A stretch of 64,000 bases of DNA from JAQGMV01 sp963828715 (GTDB taxonomy: Bacteria > Pseudomonadota > Gammaproteobacteria > Burkholderiales > SG8-41). Within the stretch, counting starts at the first letter, position 1. The number at the start of each line of letters is the position of its first letter. This document shows, piece by piece, positions 45,358-53,844 of this stretch. The notes beneath the pieces are model-generated. The model had not been told where the DNA came from. It saw only the letters and a program-made list of their open reading frames with translations, and made no database searches. The DNA is taken from the NCBI GenBank assembly GCA_963828715.1, contig CAWHFX010000013.1:1-64000 (forward strand), given 5' to 3'. A program made the position numbers and the translations under genes.

Positions 45358-45438
45358 GCGGCCGCTGGGACAGCGTGTCCGCCGCGAAGTGACATTCGAA
45401 CGCCAATTAGAACTCTCGTCCGAGTGTACGAGGGTCAG
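45358..45438 (-). repeat. Inverted single copy of the 31.6 kb dispersed repeat
   Basis: GCGGCCGCTGGGACAGCGTG, TCCGCCGCGAA, GCCAATTAGAACTCTCGTCC and GTGTACGAGGGTC are the reverse complement of the 80-base unit found three times at 31601-31870. It lies just after the SDR gene between convergent genes. Confidence 0.8.
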
Positions 45439-45487
45439 GGCGGTGCAGAATATCCACATAGCGCCGCGAGGCGCCTAAGCGCTGATA

Positions 45488-45868
45488 TCACCGTACACCG
45501 TCGATTTCTACGGTCTCGAACTCCGCCGGCAACGTGATCTCGATGAGCTCGAGGTCTTCCGAGTGCGCGATCTCGTCGTGCCTGATCCCCGGCGGCTGGT
45601 GAACGCACGTGCCGGCTTCTGCACGCACGCGTCCCACGTCTTCGTAATCGAACTCGATCCAGCCGCGAATGACGTAGAACATCTGGAAGTCGAGCTGGTG
45701 GAAGTGGGCGCCCGTCACACCCGTAGCACCGGGCTTCGCGCGGATCACGTGAGCGAGCACCTTGCCGTCCGTGGCGTCCTTGATGCCGAGGTCGCGGTAC
45801 TCGAAGAATGACCGTAATCCGCGAGGAGCAAAGGATGCGTCGCGCAGGTGACTGACCGAAAACTTCAT
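45488..45868 (-). CDS. Small cupin-domain protein
   Basis: 126 residues from ATG 45868 (GGAGGGACG upstream; ATG 45901 is in frame). A single cupin barrel: motif 1 GAHFHQLDFQMFYVIRGWIE (His, His and Gln/Glu positions) and motif 2 AGTCVHQPPGIRHDEIAHSE (His). The ring of His and Glu would hold a metal ion. Typical small cupins in such clusters are isomerases, dioxygenases or simple binding proteins; the substrate is unknown. The Bug gene ends 16 bases upstream on the same strand, so both are probably one operon. Confidence 0.85.
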   Translation of the reverse strand: MKFSVSHLRDASFAPRGLRSFFEYRDLGIKDATDGKVLAHVIRAKPGATGVTGAHFHQLDFQMFYVIRGWIEFDYEDVGRVRAEAGTCVHQPPGIRHDEIAHSEDLELIEITLPAEFETVEIDGVR

Positions 45869-45884
45869 CGTCCCTCCAGTCGCT

Positions 45885-46865
45885 TCAGTTGAGTTTGACA
45901 TCCAGGTTCTTCACCTGCTCTTCGAGCTCCACATAGTCGCGCATGAGCTCCGCCCTGATCTGTTCGGGCGTCGCTCGTTCACCGGGCTGAGCGCCTTCGG
46001 CGGCGAGGCGCTGTGCCATTGCCGGTGAATGCATGCCATTGCTCACGACCCGATTGATCGCGAGGATGATCGGCCGCGGCGTTCCGGCCGGCGCAAAGAG
46101 GCGATAGTTGTTCGTGAGCTTGTAGCCGGGGAGCCCCTGTTCGGCGAACGTGGGCAGATCCGGCAGCGACGGTATGCGTTTCAGTCCCAGCGTGGCGAGC
46201 GCGCGCACCTTGCCGGTTTTTGCCGCGGCGAGTGCCGCGATCGAGCTGCCGGCGACCATGTGGATCTCGCCTGACATGACCGCGACGAGAGACGGAGCCG
46301 TGCCTTTAAAAGGCACATGCAAGAGCTTGGCGCCGGAGAGCTGGGCCAGGCGTTCCATGCCGAGGTGCACCGTTCCCGCGATGCCCGAGCTGCCGTAGGT
46401 CAGCGTCACCTTCTGTGAATACGCGACGAACTCTTTCAGGTTGTTGATAGGAAGGTTCGGCTGAATCACGAGCACGTACGGCTGCGACGTCATCGTGACG
46501 ACAGGCTCGAACGTCTTCAGCGGGTCGAAGGCAACACGTTTGGTGACACCAAGCAGCAGGATGGCGTCCGCATAGCTCAGCAGCGTGTAACCGTCCGGCG
46601 CGGAGTTCGCCACCGTTTCGCTGCCGATGACGCCGCTGCCGCCAGCGCGGTTGTCGACTACGACGGTCTGGCCCCAGCGCTCGCTCATAAACTGCCCGGC
46701 GGCTCGTGCGATCGTATCGGCGCCCGCGCCCGCAGCAACGGTCACGATGAGCCGAATCGGGCGCTGCGGATAGTTTGCGGGCTTGTCCTGAGCGAACGTC
46801 CCGCAACTCACGAGCAGCATCGACGCTGCAACGGTACACCTGAAACACGCGATCCCCATCCTCAT
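45885..46865 (-). CDS. Bug/TctC-family solute-binding protein (fifth copy)
   Basis: 326 residues from ATG 46865. Signal with possible lipobox (CTVAASMLLVSCGTFAQ). Landmarks: ANYPQRPIRLIVTVAAGAGA, QTVVVDNRAGGSGVIGSETV, APDGYTLLSYADAILLLGVT, VTLTYGSSGIAGTVHLGMER, LLHVPFKGTAPSLVAVMSGE and RALATLGLKRIPSLPDLPTF. The FVAYSQK stretch and a C-terminal LEEQVKNLDVKLN differ from the other copies. Periplasmic carboxylate binding; followed 16 bases later by the small cupin gene, which may process the imported compound. No membrane components of a tripartite transporter nearby. Confidence 0.9.
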   Translation of the reverse strand: MRMGIACFRCTVAASMLLVSCGTFAQDKPANYPQRPIRLIVTVAAGAGADTIARAAGQFMSERWGQTVVVDNRAGGSGVIGSETVANSAPDGYTLLSYADAILLLGVTKRVAFDPLKTFEPVVTMTSQPYVLVIQPNLPINNLKEFVAYSQKVTLTYGSSGIAGTVHLGMERLAQLSGAKLLHVPFKGTAPSLVAVMSGEIHMVAGSSIAALAAAKTGKVRALATLGLKRIPSLPDLPTFAEQGLPGYKLTNNYRLFAPAGTPRPIILAINRVVSNGMHSPAMAQRLAAEGAQPGERATPEQIRAELMRDYVELEEQVKNLDVKLN

Positions 46866-47023
46866 GCATTCTCCTCCTCGATTCGCGAGGCCCCGTCATC
46901 GCATGCGAGCCTCTGACGGACAGTCTATATTCCTTCAGACCGGTGTAGAGTAAAAGTGCGCGGGCGGTGCGCCATTCCGAATGTAGCTCGGTGCCGCGCG
47001 TTCAGGTGAGGCGTTTCGAGGGC

Positions 47024-47710
47024 ATGACTCAGGCCGACAGCAAGACACCACAACGTGATGCTCAGATGCCGCGAGTCAGCGAGCCGCGGTGGCCTGCCGC
47101 ATTGGCCATGCTGGCGCTCGGTGGTCTGTATGCCGGACTGCCACCCTCGCTGCTGGTGGGTGGGCCACGCTGGGTGGTGCCCTCGCTCATGTTAATGCTG
47201 CTCGTCCCCGCTGTCGTGACGCATCGCAGCGGCCGACATCGCGTCAATCAGCTGCTGGGCTACGCTCTGAACGGCGTGGTCACACTCGCCATGATCGTGT
47301 CGCTGTGGCTGCTCATCGAGGCACTGCCGGCGCACAGGGAAACCTCGGTACAACTGCTCCTCTCCGCAGCCGGACTGTGGGTCGCGAATATTCTTGTCTT
47401 CGCATCGTGGTACTGGCGACTCGACGCCGGCGGGCCGCATGCGCGTGCGCTGACAACCGCTCATACGGACGGGGCATTCCTGTTTCCCCAGATGGCCATG
47501 GACCCGCAGGTCAAGATCGCGACCGGCGAACAGAGCTGGTCGCCGCACTTCATCGATTACCTGTTCCTGGCCTTCACCACCAGCACGGCGTTCTCGCCCA
47601 CTGATACACCGCCCTTGTCGCGCTGGGCCAAGGTTCTGATGATGCTGCAATCCATGATTTCGCTGCTCGCGATCGCGCTTCTGGCAGGACGCGCGATCAA
47701 TATTCTCTGA
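47024..47710 (+). CDS. DUF1345-type inner-membrane protein
   Basis: 228 residues from ATG 47024; an earlier in-frame start at 46967 is less likely. Five to six transmembrane stretches: WPAALAMLALGGLYAGLPPS, WVVPSLMLMLLVPAVVTHRS, LNGVVTLAMIVSLWLLIEAL, LLLSAAGLWVANILVFASWY and MMLQSMISLLAIALLAGRA. The part FIDYLFLAFTTSTAFSPTDT before the last helix resembles the pore and selectivity region of two-helix ion-channel domains, as in DUF1345 and related membrane proteins. Role unknown. The methyltransferase gene begins 28 bases later. Confidence 0.75.
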   Translation: MTQADSKTPQRDAQMPRVSEPRWPAALAMLALGGLYAGLPPSLLVGGPRWVVPSLMLMLLVPAVVTHRSGRHRVNQLLGYALNGVVTLAMIVSLWLLIEALPAHRETSVQLLLSAAGLWVANILVFASWYWRLDAGGPHARALTTAHTDGAFLFPQMAMDPQVKIATGEQSWSPHFIDYLFLAFTTSTAFSPTDTPPLSRWAKVLMMLQSMISLLAIALLAGRAINIL

Positions 47711-47737
47711 CGTCGTTGGCGTGTTCAATCGAAGCGC

Positions 47738-48544
47738 ATGACAGAAGCCGAACAAAAGATGTTCACCGCAAGTTCAGGTTACGAAGCGTTCATGGGCCGC
47801 TGGAGCAGGCTCCTGGCGGTGCAACTCATTCACTTCGCGGGGGTCAGGAACGGCCAGCGTGTGCTCGACGTCGGCACCGGTACCGGCGCGCTCGCGTCGG
47901 TCGTCCACGATGCCGCACCGGCCAGTCCGGTGGTCGGAGTCGACCCTTCGGAGGGACTTATCGCGTTTGCGAAGAACAGTTCGAGCTCGGGCCTCGTGTC
48001 TTTCGAAGTGGGTGACGCACAGAAACTGCGGTTCGAAGACGGATCGTTCGATCACGCGATGGCTATGCTCGTCATGAACTTCATCCCCGACCACGACAAA
48101 GCCCTCGCCGAAATGCGACGGGTCACGCAGCCCGGCGGCACCGTCAGCGCGTGCGTGTGGGATTACAACGACGGCATGCAGTCTCTCAGATACTTCTGGG
48201 ATGAAGTCGTGGCCCAGGAGCCCGCTGCGGCAGGAAAGGACGAGCGCAACATGAAGTTGAGCCGTCACGGCCAGCTCGGTGAGGTTTGGAACAAGGCGGG
48301 GCTCACCGAGGTACGGGAACAGCCTCTCGTGATCGATCAGACTTTCAAATCCTTCGAAGACTACTGGGGTCCATTCCTTACGGGCGCCGGACCCGGCGGG
48401 GCCTACGTCGTGTCGCTTCCCGAAGAGCGACGCCGCGCGCTCGAGAGTCGATTGCGCGAGCGCCTGCTGGGAAATCGCGCCGACGGACCGTTCACACTCA
48501 AAGCGAAAGCGTGGTGCGTACGCGGGGAAGTACCCCGCACGTAA
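47738..48544 (+). CDS. Class I SAM-dependent methyltransferase
   Basis: 268 residues from ATG 47738. UbiE/Coq5-like fold: QRVLDVGTGTGALASVVHDA (motif I, SAM glycine loop), VVGVDPSEGLIAFAKNSSSS (acidic residue for the ribose), VSFEVGDAQKLRFEDGSFDH (motif with Asp for the adenine), AMLVMNFIPDHDKALAEMRR and VTQPGGTVSACVWDYNDGMQ (post-motif). The C-terminal half carries FKSFEDYWGPFLTGAGPGGA, a substrate-binding helix region. Cytosolic methylation of a small molecule; the acceptor is not predictable. Follows the DUF1345-type gene by 28 bases. Confidence 0.85.
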   Translation: MTEAEQKMFTASSGYEAFMGRWSRLLAVQLIHFAGVRNGQRVLDVGTGTGALASVVHDAAPASPVVGVDPSEGLIAFAKNSSSSGLVSFEVGDAQKLRFEDGSFDHAMAMLVMNFIPDHDKALAEMRRVTQPGGTVSACVWDYNDGMQSLRYFWDEVVAQEPAAAGKDERNMKLSRHGQLGEVWNKAGLTEVREQPLVIDQTFKSFEDYWGPFLTGAGPGGAYVVSLPEERRRALESRLRERLLGNRADGPFTLKAKAWCVRGEVPRT

Positions 48545-48648
48545 CAAGCACGTTAATATCCTCTGACGCGACGCATTCGAGGCTCGGTCAGAGACCGCGA
48601 CGGTCGCGCTTGACATTGCTCGCAACAAGAAGATTACAAGCGCTTCCT

Positions 48649-49887
48649 ATGAGTGGAGGAGGATTTCTCGTCCGGCTGAGCCGGATGCAGCAGTTCGCGG
48701 CACTGCGTCACCGCGGCTTTCGCCTGCTATGGACAGCGACGCTTCTGTCCGCGACGGCGCGATGGGCCGACATGGTGGTGATCGGCTGGCTGACGCTCGA
48801 GCTGACCGATTCCGCGCTGATGGTGGGCATCGTCGCAGCGAGCAAGATGGCGGGCTATGTGGCGGCGCCGTTCATGGGCGTATTCGCGGATCGCATGGAC
48901 AGGCGGCGGCTGCTCGTCTTCGCTTCGGCAACGAATCTGACCGTCGCGTTGATCATGCTGCTTCTTTTCCTGACCGGCGTCCTCGTGCTCTGGCACGTGA
49001 TCGCGCTGGCTCTGGTGAGCAGCGTCACCTGGGCAATCGACAACCCCGCGCGCCAGGCTTTCGTACCGGATCTGGTCGACCGCGAACATCTTACGAACGC
49101 AATCGCGCTCAATTCAGTCGCGGTCGAGATCACGGTGATCGTCGGTCCCGCACTCGGCGGTTTGCTGATACCCGCATTGGGAATGCGCGGCGCATACGGC
49201 CTCATCGCCAGCATCTATGTGCTCGATCTGTCTGTACTGCTCATGCTGGGCGGTGTGAAGCACGTCGTCTACACCGCTACGGAATCGCCGGCGAAAAGTC
49301 TCGTCGCCGGCCTGCGCTACGTACGGAGAAACCAGACGGTGCTCGTGCTGCTGGTCATCGCGGCGCTTCTGAACCTGCTGGCGGCGCCGTACCGTTACGC
49401 TTTTCTGCCCGTGTTCTCGCGGTTCATTCTGAATACCGGCCCGACCGGCTTCGGCATGCTCACCGCAACCGCGGGCGTTGGCGCACTCGTCGCAGGACTG
49501 TGGGTCGTCTCGCGGGGCAACTTCAACGGCAAGGGGCGTCTCCTCATCTGGGGTAGCTTCGCCTGGCCCGTCTCACTGCTGGCGTTCGCCGTGTCCACGT
49601 CGTACGCCGTTTCGCTCGCGCTCATCTTCGTGGCCGGACTCACGCAGGCGGTCGTCTGGACCGTGATCGCCACGCTGATACTGGGCCATACCGAACAGCA
49701 CATGCGCGGCCGCGTGATGGGATTGCGCACGGGCGTCGTCGCCACGCTTCCGATCGGAAACCTCCTCGCGGGTCTCGTGGCGGAGCACCTGGGCGCACCG
49801 CTCGCACAAGGTGCTTATGCCGTCGCCGCACTGTTGCTGATGGTCGTGATCATCCTCCGGGTGCCGGATCTCTACCGCTCCGATTGA
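48649..49887 (+). CDS. MFS transporter
   Basis: 412 residues, start at ATG 48649 (ATG 48688, MQQFAALRHRGF, is an alternative). Twelve transmembrane segments in MFS order; the loop between helices 2 and 3 carries the signature GVFADRMDRRRLLVFASATN. Helices such as FLLWTATLLSA-type start, MVVIGWLTLELTDSALMVGI, LIMLLLFLTGVLVLWHVIAL, NSVAVEITVIVGPALGGLLI and LLAFAVSTSYAVSLALIFVA are plain. The architecture matches the enterobactin-exporter-like/tetracycline-type MFS exporters (EntS-like), so efflux is more likely than uptake, but the substrate is unknown. Inner membrane. About 100 bases after the methyltransferase gene. Confidence 0.85.
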   Translation: MSGGGFLVRLSRMQQFAALRHRGFRLLWTATLLSATARWADMVVIGWLTLELTDSALMVGIVAASKMAGYVAAPFMGVFADRMDRRRLLVFASATNLTVALIMLLLFLTGVLVLWHVIALALVSSVTWAIDNPARQAFVPDLVDREHLTNAIALNSVAVEITVIVGPALGGLLIPALGMRGAYGLIASIYVLDLSVLLMLGGVKHVVYTATESPAKSLVAGLRYVRRNQTVLVLLVIAALLNLLAAPYRYAFLPVFSRFILNTGPTGFGMLTATAGVGALVAGLWVVSRGNFNGKGRLLIWGSFAWPVSLLAFAVSTSYAVSLALIFVAGLTQAVVWTVIATLILGHTEQHMRGRVMGLRTGVVATLPIGNLLAGLVAEHLGAPLAQGAYAVAALLLMVVIILRVPDLYRSD

Positions 49888-49954
49888 TCTCTACGCGCGC
49901 CATACCGGCATGTCGCGCGATCTCGCGTCTTCGGCGATGCTCGAGATCAGGCTT

Positions 49955-50713
49955 TCAGCGGCCCGGCACCATGCCGAGCGACTTGTAGATCCCGGCGACT
50001 TCTGCGGAAGATAGATAACTCAGTAGCGCCCGGGCGGCTTCCGGTGCTTTGGCATGCGCGGAGACGAAGCCGATCAGCGCCGTCGGTGTCGAAATTTCGC
50101 GCGGCAAGGGACCGACGATATCCACACCCGGATCGTGTATCTCGCTCGAGAACGTGAGCCCGATATCGGATTCGCCCTTCGCGAGTACCACCATCGCGTT
50201 CGCGCCGCCCTGCACGCGCATGAGCTTGCCTTGCATCTGTTCGGCGATCCCGAGTTTCTTCAGCGTTTCCTCGAAGCTCACGCCCGCAGCGGCGCCGCGC
50301 GCGCCGTCCGGAAAGGACACTGCTCTTGCTCCGAGCAGCATCCTTTTCACGGCATCCGGGGTCGAGATATCGGGTTTCGGCGCACCTTTCCTTACCGCGA
50401 CCGCTACCGGCACCATCGCCAGCGGCGTTTCAGTGCCCGGGATGACATGCCCCGTGGACACCACCTCCGCGAGCGGCGGCTGCACGATTGGAACATCGAA
50501 CGGTTCACCGCGCATGACCTGCTGTTTGGTTCCCCCGCCGGACCCGAACGTCGCCTTCACCGTGTGTCCCGTCTTGCGTTGGAACTCGGGGATCATCTTT
50601 TCGATCGCCTCACGAATGCCGCCCGGCGCGATCAGCGTAATTTCGTCGGCACGCGCGCTCGGCGCGGGCGAGACGGCCATGGCGAACAACGCCCATCCAA
50701 GAAACGATTTCAT
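49955..50713 (-). CDS. ModA-like substrate-binding protein
   Basis: 252 residues. Signal MKSFLGWALFAMAVSPAPSA, then DEITLIAPGGIREAIEKMIP. The type II periplasmic-binding fold is visible in FGSGGGTKQQVMRGEPFDVP, VVSTGHVIPGTETPLAMVPV, VRKGAPKPDISTPDAVKRML, GVSFEETLKKLGIAEQMQGK, AMVVLAKGESDIGLTFSSEI and PEAARALLSYLSSAEVAGIY. This matches the molybdate-binding ModA family in general shape, although many such proteins bind other compounds. Its ATG overlaps the stop of the FAD oxidase gene upstream (TAATG). No modB or modC permease genes are nearby. Confidence 0.8.
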   Translation of the reverse strand: MKSFLGWALFAMAVSPAPSARADEITLIAPGGIREAIEKMIPEFQRKTGHTVKATFGSGGGTKQQVMRGEPFDVPIVQPPLAEVVSTGHVIPGTETPLAMVPVAVAVRKGAPKPDISTPDAVKRMLLGARAVSFPDGARGAAAGVSFEETLKKLGIAEQMQGKLMRVQGGANAMVVLAKGESDIGLTFSSEIHDPGVDIVGPLPREISTPTALIGFVSAHAKAPEAARALLSYLSSAEVAGIYKSLGMVPGR

Positions 50714-52080
50714 TACGACCTCGGCGGTATGTTGACGTTCAGGTGGAACACGTTCTCGGGATCATACTTGGCCTTGATCGACTGCAGCCGCTGGACGTTG
50801 GATCCATACGCGGCGGCAAGCCCGGCAGCGTCGCCCTCGTCCGTGTCGAGATAGTTGAGATATCGGGTCGATGCTACGAATGGCGTGAGCGCGGAGTACG
50901 CGGAGCGCGCCCATGCGCGACCGGGATCATCGCCCGCCGGCGCCATCCACTGCGACAGCACCACCAGGTTGAATCCTTCCGCGCGCAAAGCATAGGCGGT
51001 GTCGGTGACGGGTACACGCGTCGCGGCGCCATGGAACCGCTCGATCAGGATCTGGCCCATGGGAGAAGGGCACGTCTCGAAGTTTTCGACCAGGGTGTCG
51101 AGCGCCGCATCGTCCAGTCCCTCGCAGAAGTGCGCCTTCCAGTAGTTGCGTGCGCCCCGCGGATAGGAATCGTCGAGCATCGCGTTCAGTTGCGCGTAGG
51201 GGATCGGCCCCAGCACGTCCAGCACCGGCTGGCCGAATGACTTGATGCGGTTGATCGCTTTCTCGCCGTCGCCTCCGCGCCCGAAGAAACCGGCGACGAT
51301 GCCCACGAGCTTCGTAACCTGGTCCGGGCCGGTGATCAGCCCTGCGACCAGCATCAGGTCGTCGCCAGCCTCCAGCGCCAGCTCGCGGTAGAGGCGCAGG
51401 ACGTCGCGGGCCCGATCCACGGGCCACGCGACGAGCCCGCCGGTAACCATCGGCCCGACTTCATGCAAACGGAATTCGAGCGACGATGCGACGCCGAAAT
51501 TGCCGCCACCGCCGCGCGCGGCCCAGAAAAGATCGGCGTTCTCGTCCGCCGCAGCGCGCACGATGCGTCCGTCGGCGAGCACCATCTCTGCCGAGATCAG
51601 ATTGTCGAGCGCCATGCCGTGCTTCGGCATGAGCCACCCGAGGCCACCGCCGAGCGTGAGCCCCGCTACACCGGTCGTCGACACCACGCCGCCGGTCGTG
51701 GCGAGTCCGTGCGCCTGCGTTTCACGGTTGAACTGTCCCCACAGCGTCCCGCCCGCCGCTCGCGCCGTCCGTGCGGCCGGGTTGACGTGAACGTACTTCA
51801 TGAGCGAGAGGTCGATCATGACCCCGCCCTCGACGGTTGCGCGTCCGCCGACGTTGTGGCCACCGCCACGCACCGCAATCTCGAGCCCGTGCTCACGGGC
51901 AAGTTGGACGGCGCTGACGATATCAGCACTGCCCCGGCACTGGGCGATGAGCGCCGGCCGCTTGTCGACCAGCCCATTGTGCACTCTTCGGGCGGCGTCC
52001 CAGTCGGCATGCTGCGGAAGAAGCAATCGTCCACTGAAGCTCTTCGAAAGGTCGCCAACGGCGGGCGCAAGGTCGGGCAT
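50713..52080 (-). CDS. FAD-linked oxidase of the BBE family
   Basis: 455 residues from ATG 52080. Berberine-bridge-type oxidoreductase: ALIAQCRGSADIVSAVQLA, EIAVRGGGHNVGGRATVEGG (His for the 8-alpha-histidyl FAD bond), VSTTGVAGLTLGGGLGWLMP, KHGMALDNLISAEMVLADG, WAARGGGGNFGVASSLEFRL and YGSNVQRLQSIKAKYDPENV at the C-terminus with the NVFHLNVNIPP BBE tail. The usual second attachment Cys (LACDN) reads MALDN, so FAD would be held by one covalent bond only. Oxidises alcohols or sugars with O2. No signal peptide. Stop and start overlap with the ModA-like gene (TAATG). Confidence 0.9.
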   Translation of the reverse strand: MPDLAPAVGDLSKSFSGRLLLPQHADWDAARRVHNGLVDKRPALIAQCRGSADIVSAVQLAREHGLEIAVRGGGHNVGGRATVEGGVMIDLSLMKYVHVNPAARTARAAGGTLWGQFNRETQAHGLATTGGVVSTTGVAGLTLGGGLGWLMPKHGMALDNLISAEMVLADGRIVRAAADENADLFWAARGGGGNFGVASSLEFRLHEVGPMVTGGLVAWPVDRARDVLRLYRELALEAGDDLMLVAGLITGPDQVTKLVGIVAGFFGRGGDGEKAINRIKSFGQPVLDVLGPIPYAQLNAMLDDSYPRGARNYWKAHFCEGLDDAALDTLVENFETCPSPMGQILIERFHGAATRVPVTDTAYALRAEGFNLVVLSQWMAPAGDDPGRAWARSAYSALTPFVASTRYLNYLDTDEGDAAGLAAAYGSNVQRLQSIKAKYDPENVFHLNVNIPPRS

Positions 52081-52214
52081 TCAATTCTCCTTTGCAATGC
52101 GAGGTCGAGATCGACGCGTCGCGTGAACATCCACTCAGGCGTTCGGATCGCGCCTGCATGCTATCCTCGAATCAGCAACGGCTTCAAGAACGGCAGACCA
52201 GGAGGAACGCGCAA

Positions 52215-53590
52215 ATGACCGACGCCGACATGATCAAGCACCTCTGGACGCACAAGACGCAAGACCACCCGTTCCTTTCCGACGAGGCGCTCATGATCGA
52301 GCGCGGCGAGGGCGTGCACATCTGGACACGCGAGGGCAAGAAGCTCATCGACGGCTTCGCCGGGCTTGCGGTGGTGCACGTCGGTCACGGACGCGCGGAA
52401 ATCGCGGACGCGATCCGCGAGCAGGCGGCGAAGCTCGCGTACTATCCCACCACGCGCCAGTTTTCGAATCCGCCTGCGGCCGAGCTCGCCGCGAAGCTCG
52501 CGACGCTCACGCCCGGCGATCTCGACTACACGCTGTATGCGGTGAGCGGCGCCGAAGCGAACGAGCGTTCGATCCAGATCGCGCGCCACTACTGGCTTCA
52601 GGCGGGACGTCCGCGCAAGTACAAGATCATCGCGCTGCAAGGCGGCTATCACGGCGGCACCATCGCGACGTTCGGTTTCGGCGGCACGCGCCGAACAGAC
52701 GAAGGCCTACGAACCCTATCGCTGGAGCGGTTTCACGAAAGTGCCGATGCCCTACCCGATCCGCAATCGCGGCGGCGGCACGGACGAGGAACTGGTGCGC
52801 CGCTGTGCGGATGCCCTGGCCGACGCGATACGCGCGGCCGAGCCTGAAACAGTCGCCGCGGTCATCCTCGAACCGGTACAAGGCGCCGGCGGCTGCGTCG
52901 TCCCGCCGCTCGGCTGGCTCGCGCGCGTGCGCGACATCTGCGACGACTTCGACGTGCTCATGATTGCCGACGAGGTCATCACCGGCTTCGGACGCACCGG
53001 CAGATGGTTCGGCGTGCAGCACGAAGACGTCGTGCCGGACCTGATGTCGGTCGCGAAAGGCATCACCTCGGGTTACCTGCCCCTTTCAGCGTCCATCGCG
53101 AGCCGCAAGATCGCGGATGCGTTCGACGAGCACAGTCACGAAGAGAACGTTCACCCCGGCACGTACGCGGGACATCCCGTTTCGTGTGCGGCGGCGCTCG
53201 CGAATCTCGCGATCATCGAGCGTGAGAATCTCGTGGACAATGCCGTGCACATGGGCGAGCGCCTGCATGCAACGATCGAGAAGCACGTGCGACGATCTGC
53301 CGATCGTGGGCGAAGTGCGGTCTCGTGGCCTCATGCTGGCAGTCGAGCTGGTCGATCCGCAGCGCAGGGATCAGCCGCTCGACAGGAAGCTCGTATCGAG
53401 TCTCAACATGCGGGCATGGAAGCGCGGTGCGGTCGTCGTCGCGAGCGGGACCGTGCTGCGCGTCGCGCCACCGCTTTCCATCAACGCGGCCGAGGTCGAC
53501 GAGCTCGCGCAGATCATCGGCGATTCGCTGCGCGAGTTGCAGGACGACGTGTCGCGTTCGCCGTCGAAGCTCACCGCAGCGTCGGCGTGA
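52215..53590 (+). pseudogene. Class III aminotransferase, frameshifted twice
   Basis: ATG 52215 with AGGAGGA nine bases upstream. PLP-dependent omega-amino-acid or pyruvate aminotransferase. First frame to about 52690: ALMIERGEGVHIWTREGKKL, GFAGLAVVHVGHGRAEIADA, LYAVSGAEANERSIQIARHY and LQGGYHGGTIATFGFGG (the YHG PLP-phosphate loop). After one indel: TVAAVILEPVQGAGGCVVPP, FDVLMIADEVITGFGRTGRW (Asp for the PLP nitrogen), MSVAKGITSGYLPLSASIA (Lys forming the Schiff base) and THPGTYAGHPVSCAAALANL-like sequence. After a second indel near 53290: VGEVRSRGLMLAVELVDPQR and VVVASGTVLRVAPPLSINAA, to TGA 53590. About 458 residues. The breaks look like sequencing errors. Confidence 0.85.
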
Positions 53591-53629
53591 TGGGAGACCT
53601 TGTGTGTCGACGCACGCGTCCGCACGCCA

Positions 53630-53735
53630 GTCCGTTTGCCCTGAGGAGACACAGCACCGCGGTCGTCTCGAAGGGCGAACCGCTGTGTTGTTCATGCTTC
53701 GAGACGCTATTGCTCCTCAGCACGAACGCGCGTGG
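53630..53735. repeat. Two REP-like units
   Basis: GTTTGCCCTGAGGAG with CGTCTCGAAGGGCGAACC (53633-53682) is one hairpin unit. GTTCATGCTTCGAGACG with CTCCTCAGCACGAACG (53691-53733) is a second in the opposite orientation. Halves of the same unit flank the palindrome at 27.4 kb. Lies between the aminotransferase and MFS genes. Confidence 0.6.
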
Positions 53736-53844
53736 GCCGCACGCCTGAAGACCGCTTCGAAGGCTGCGACTCTGAACGCCGCCGCATCGCCTCAATCCGC
53801 AAACCGATTCACCCTACGCAGCCGGGCGTCTCCTCGTCACGCTC

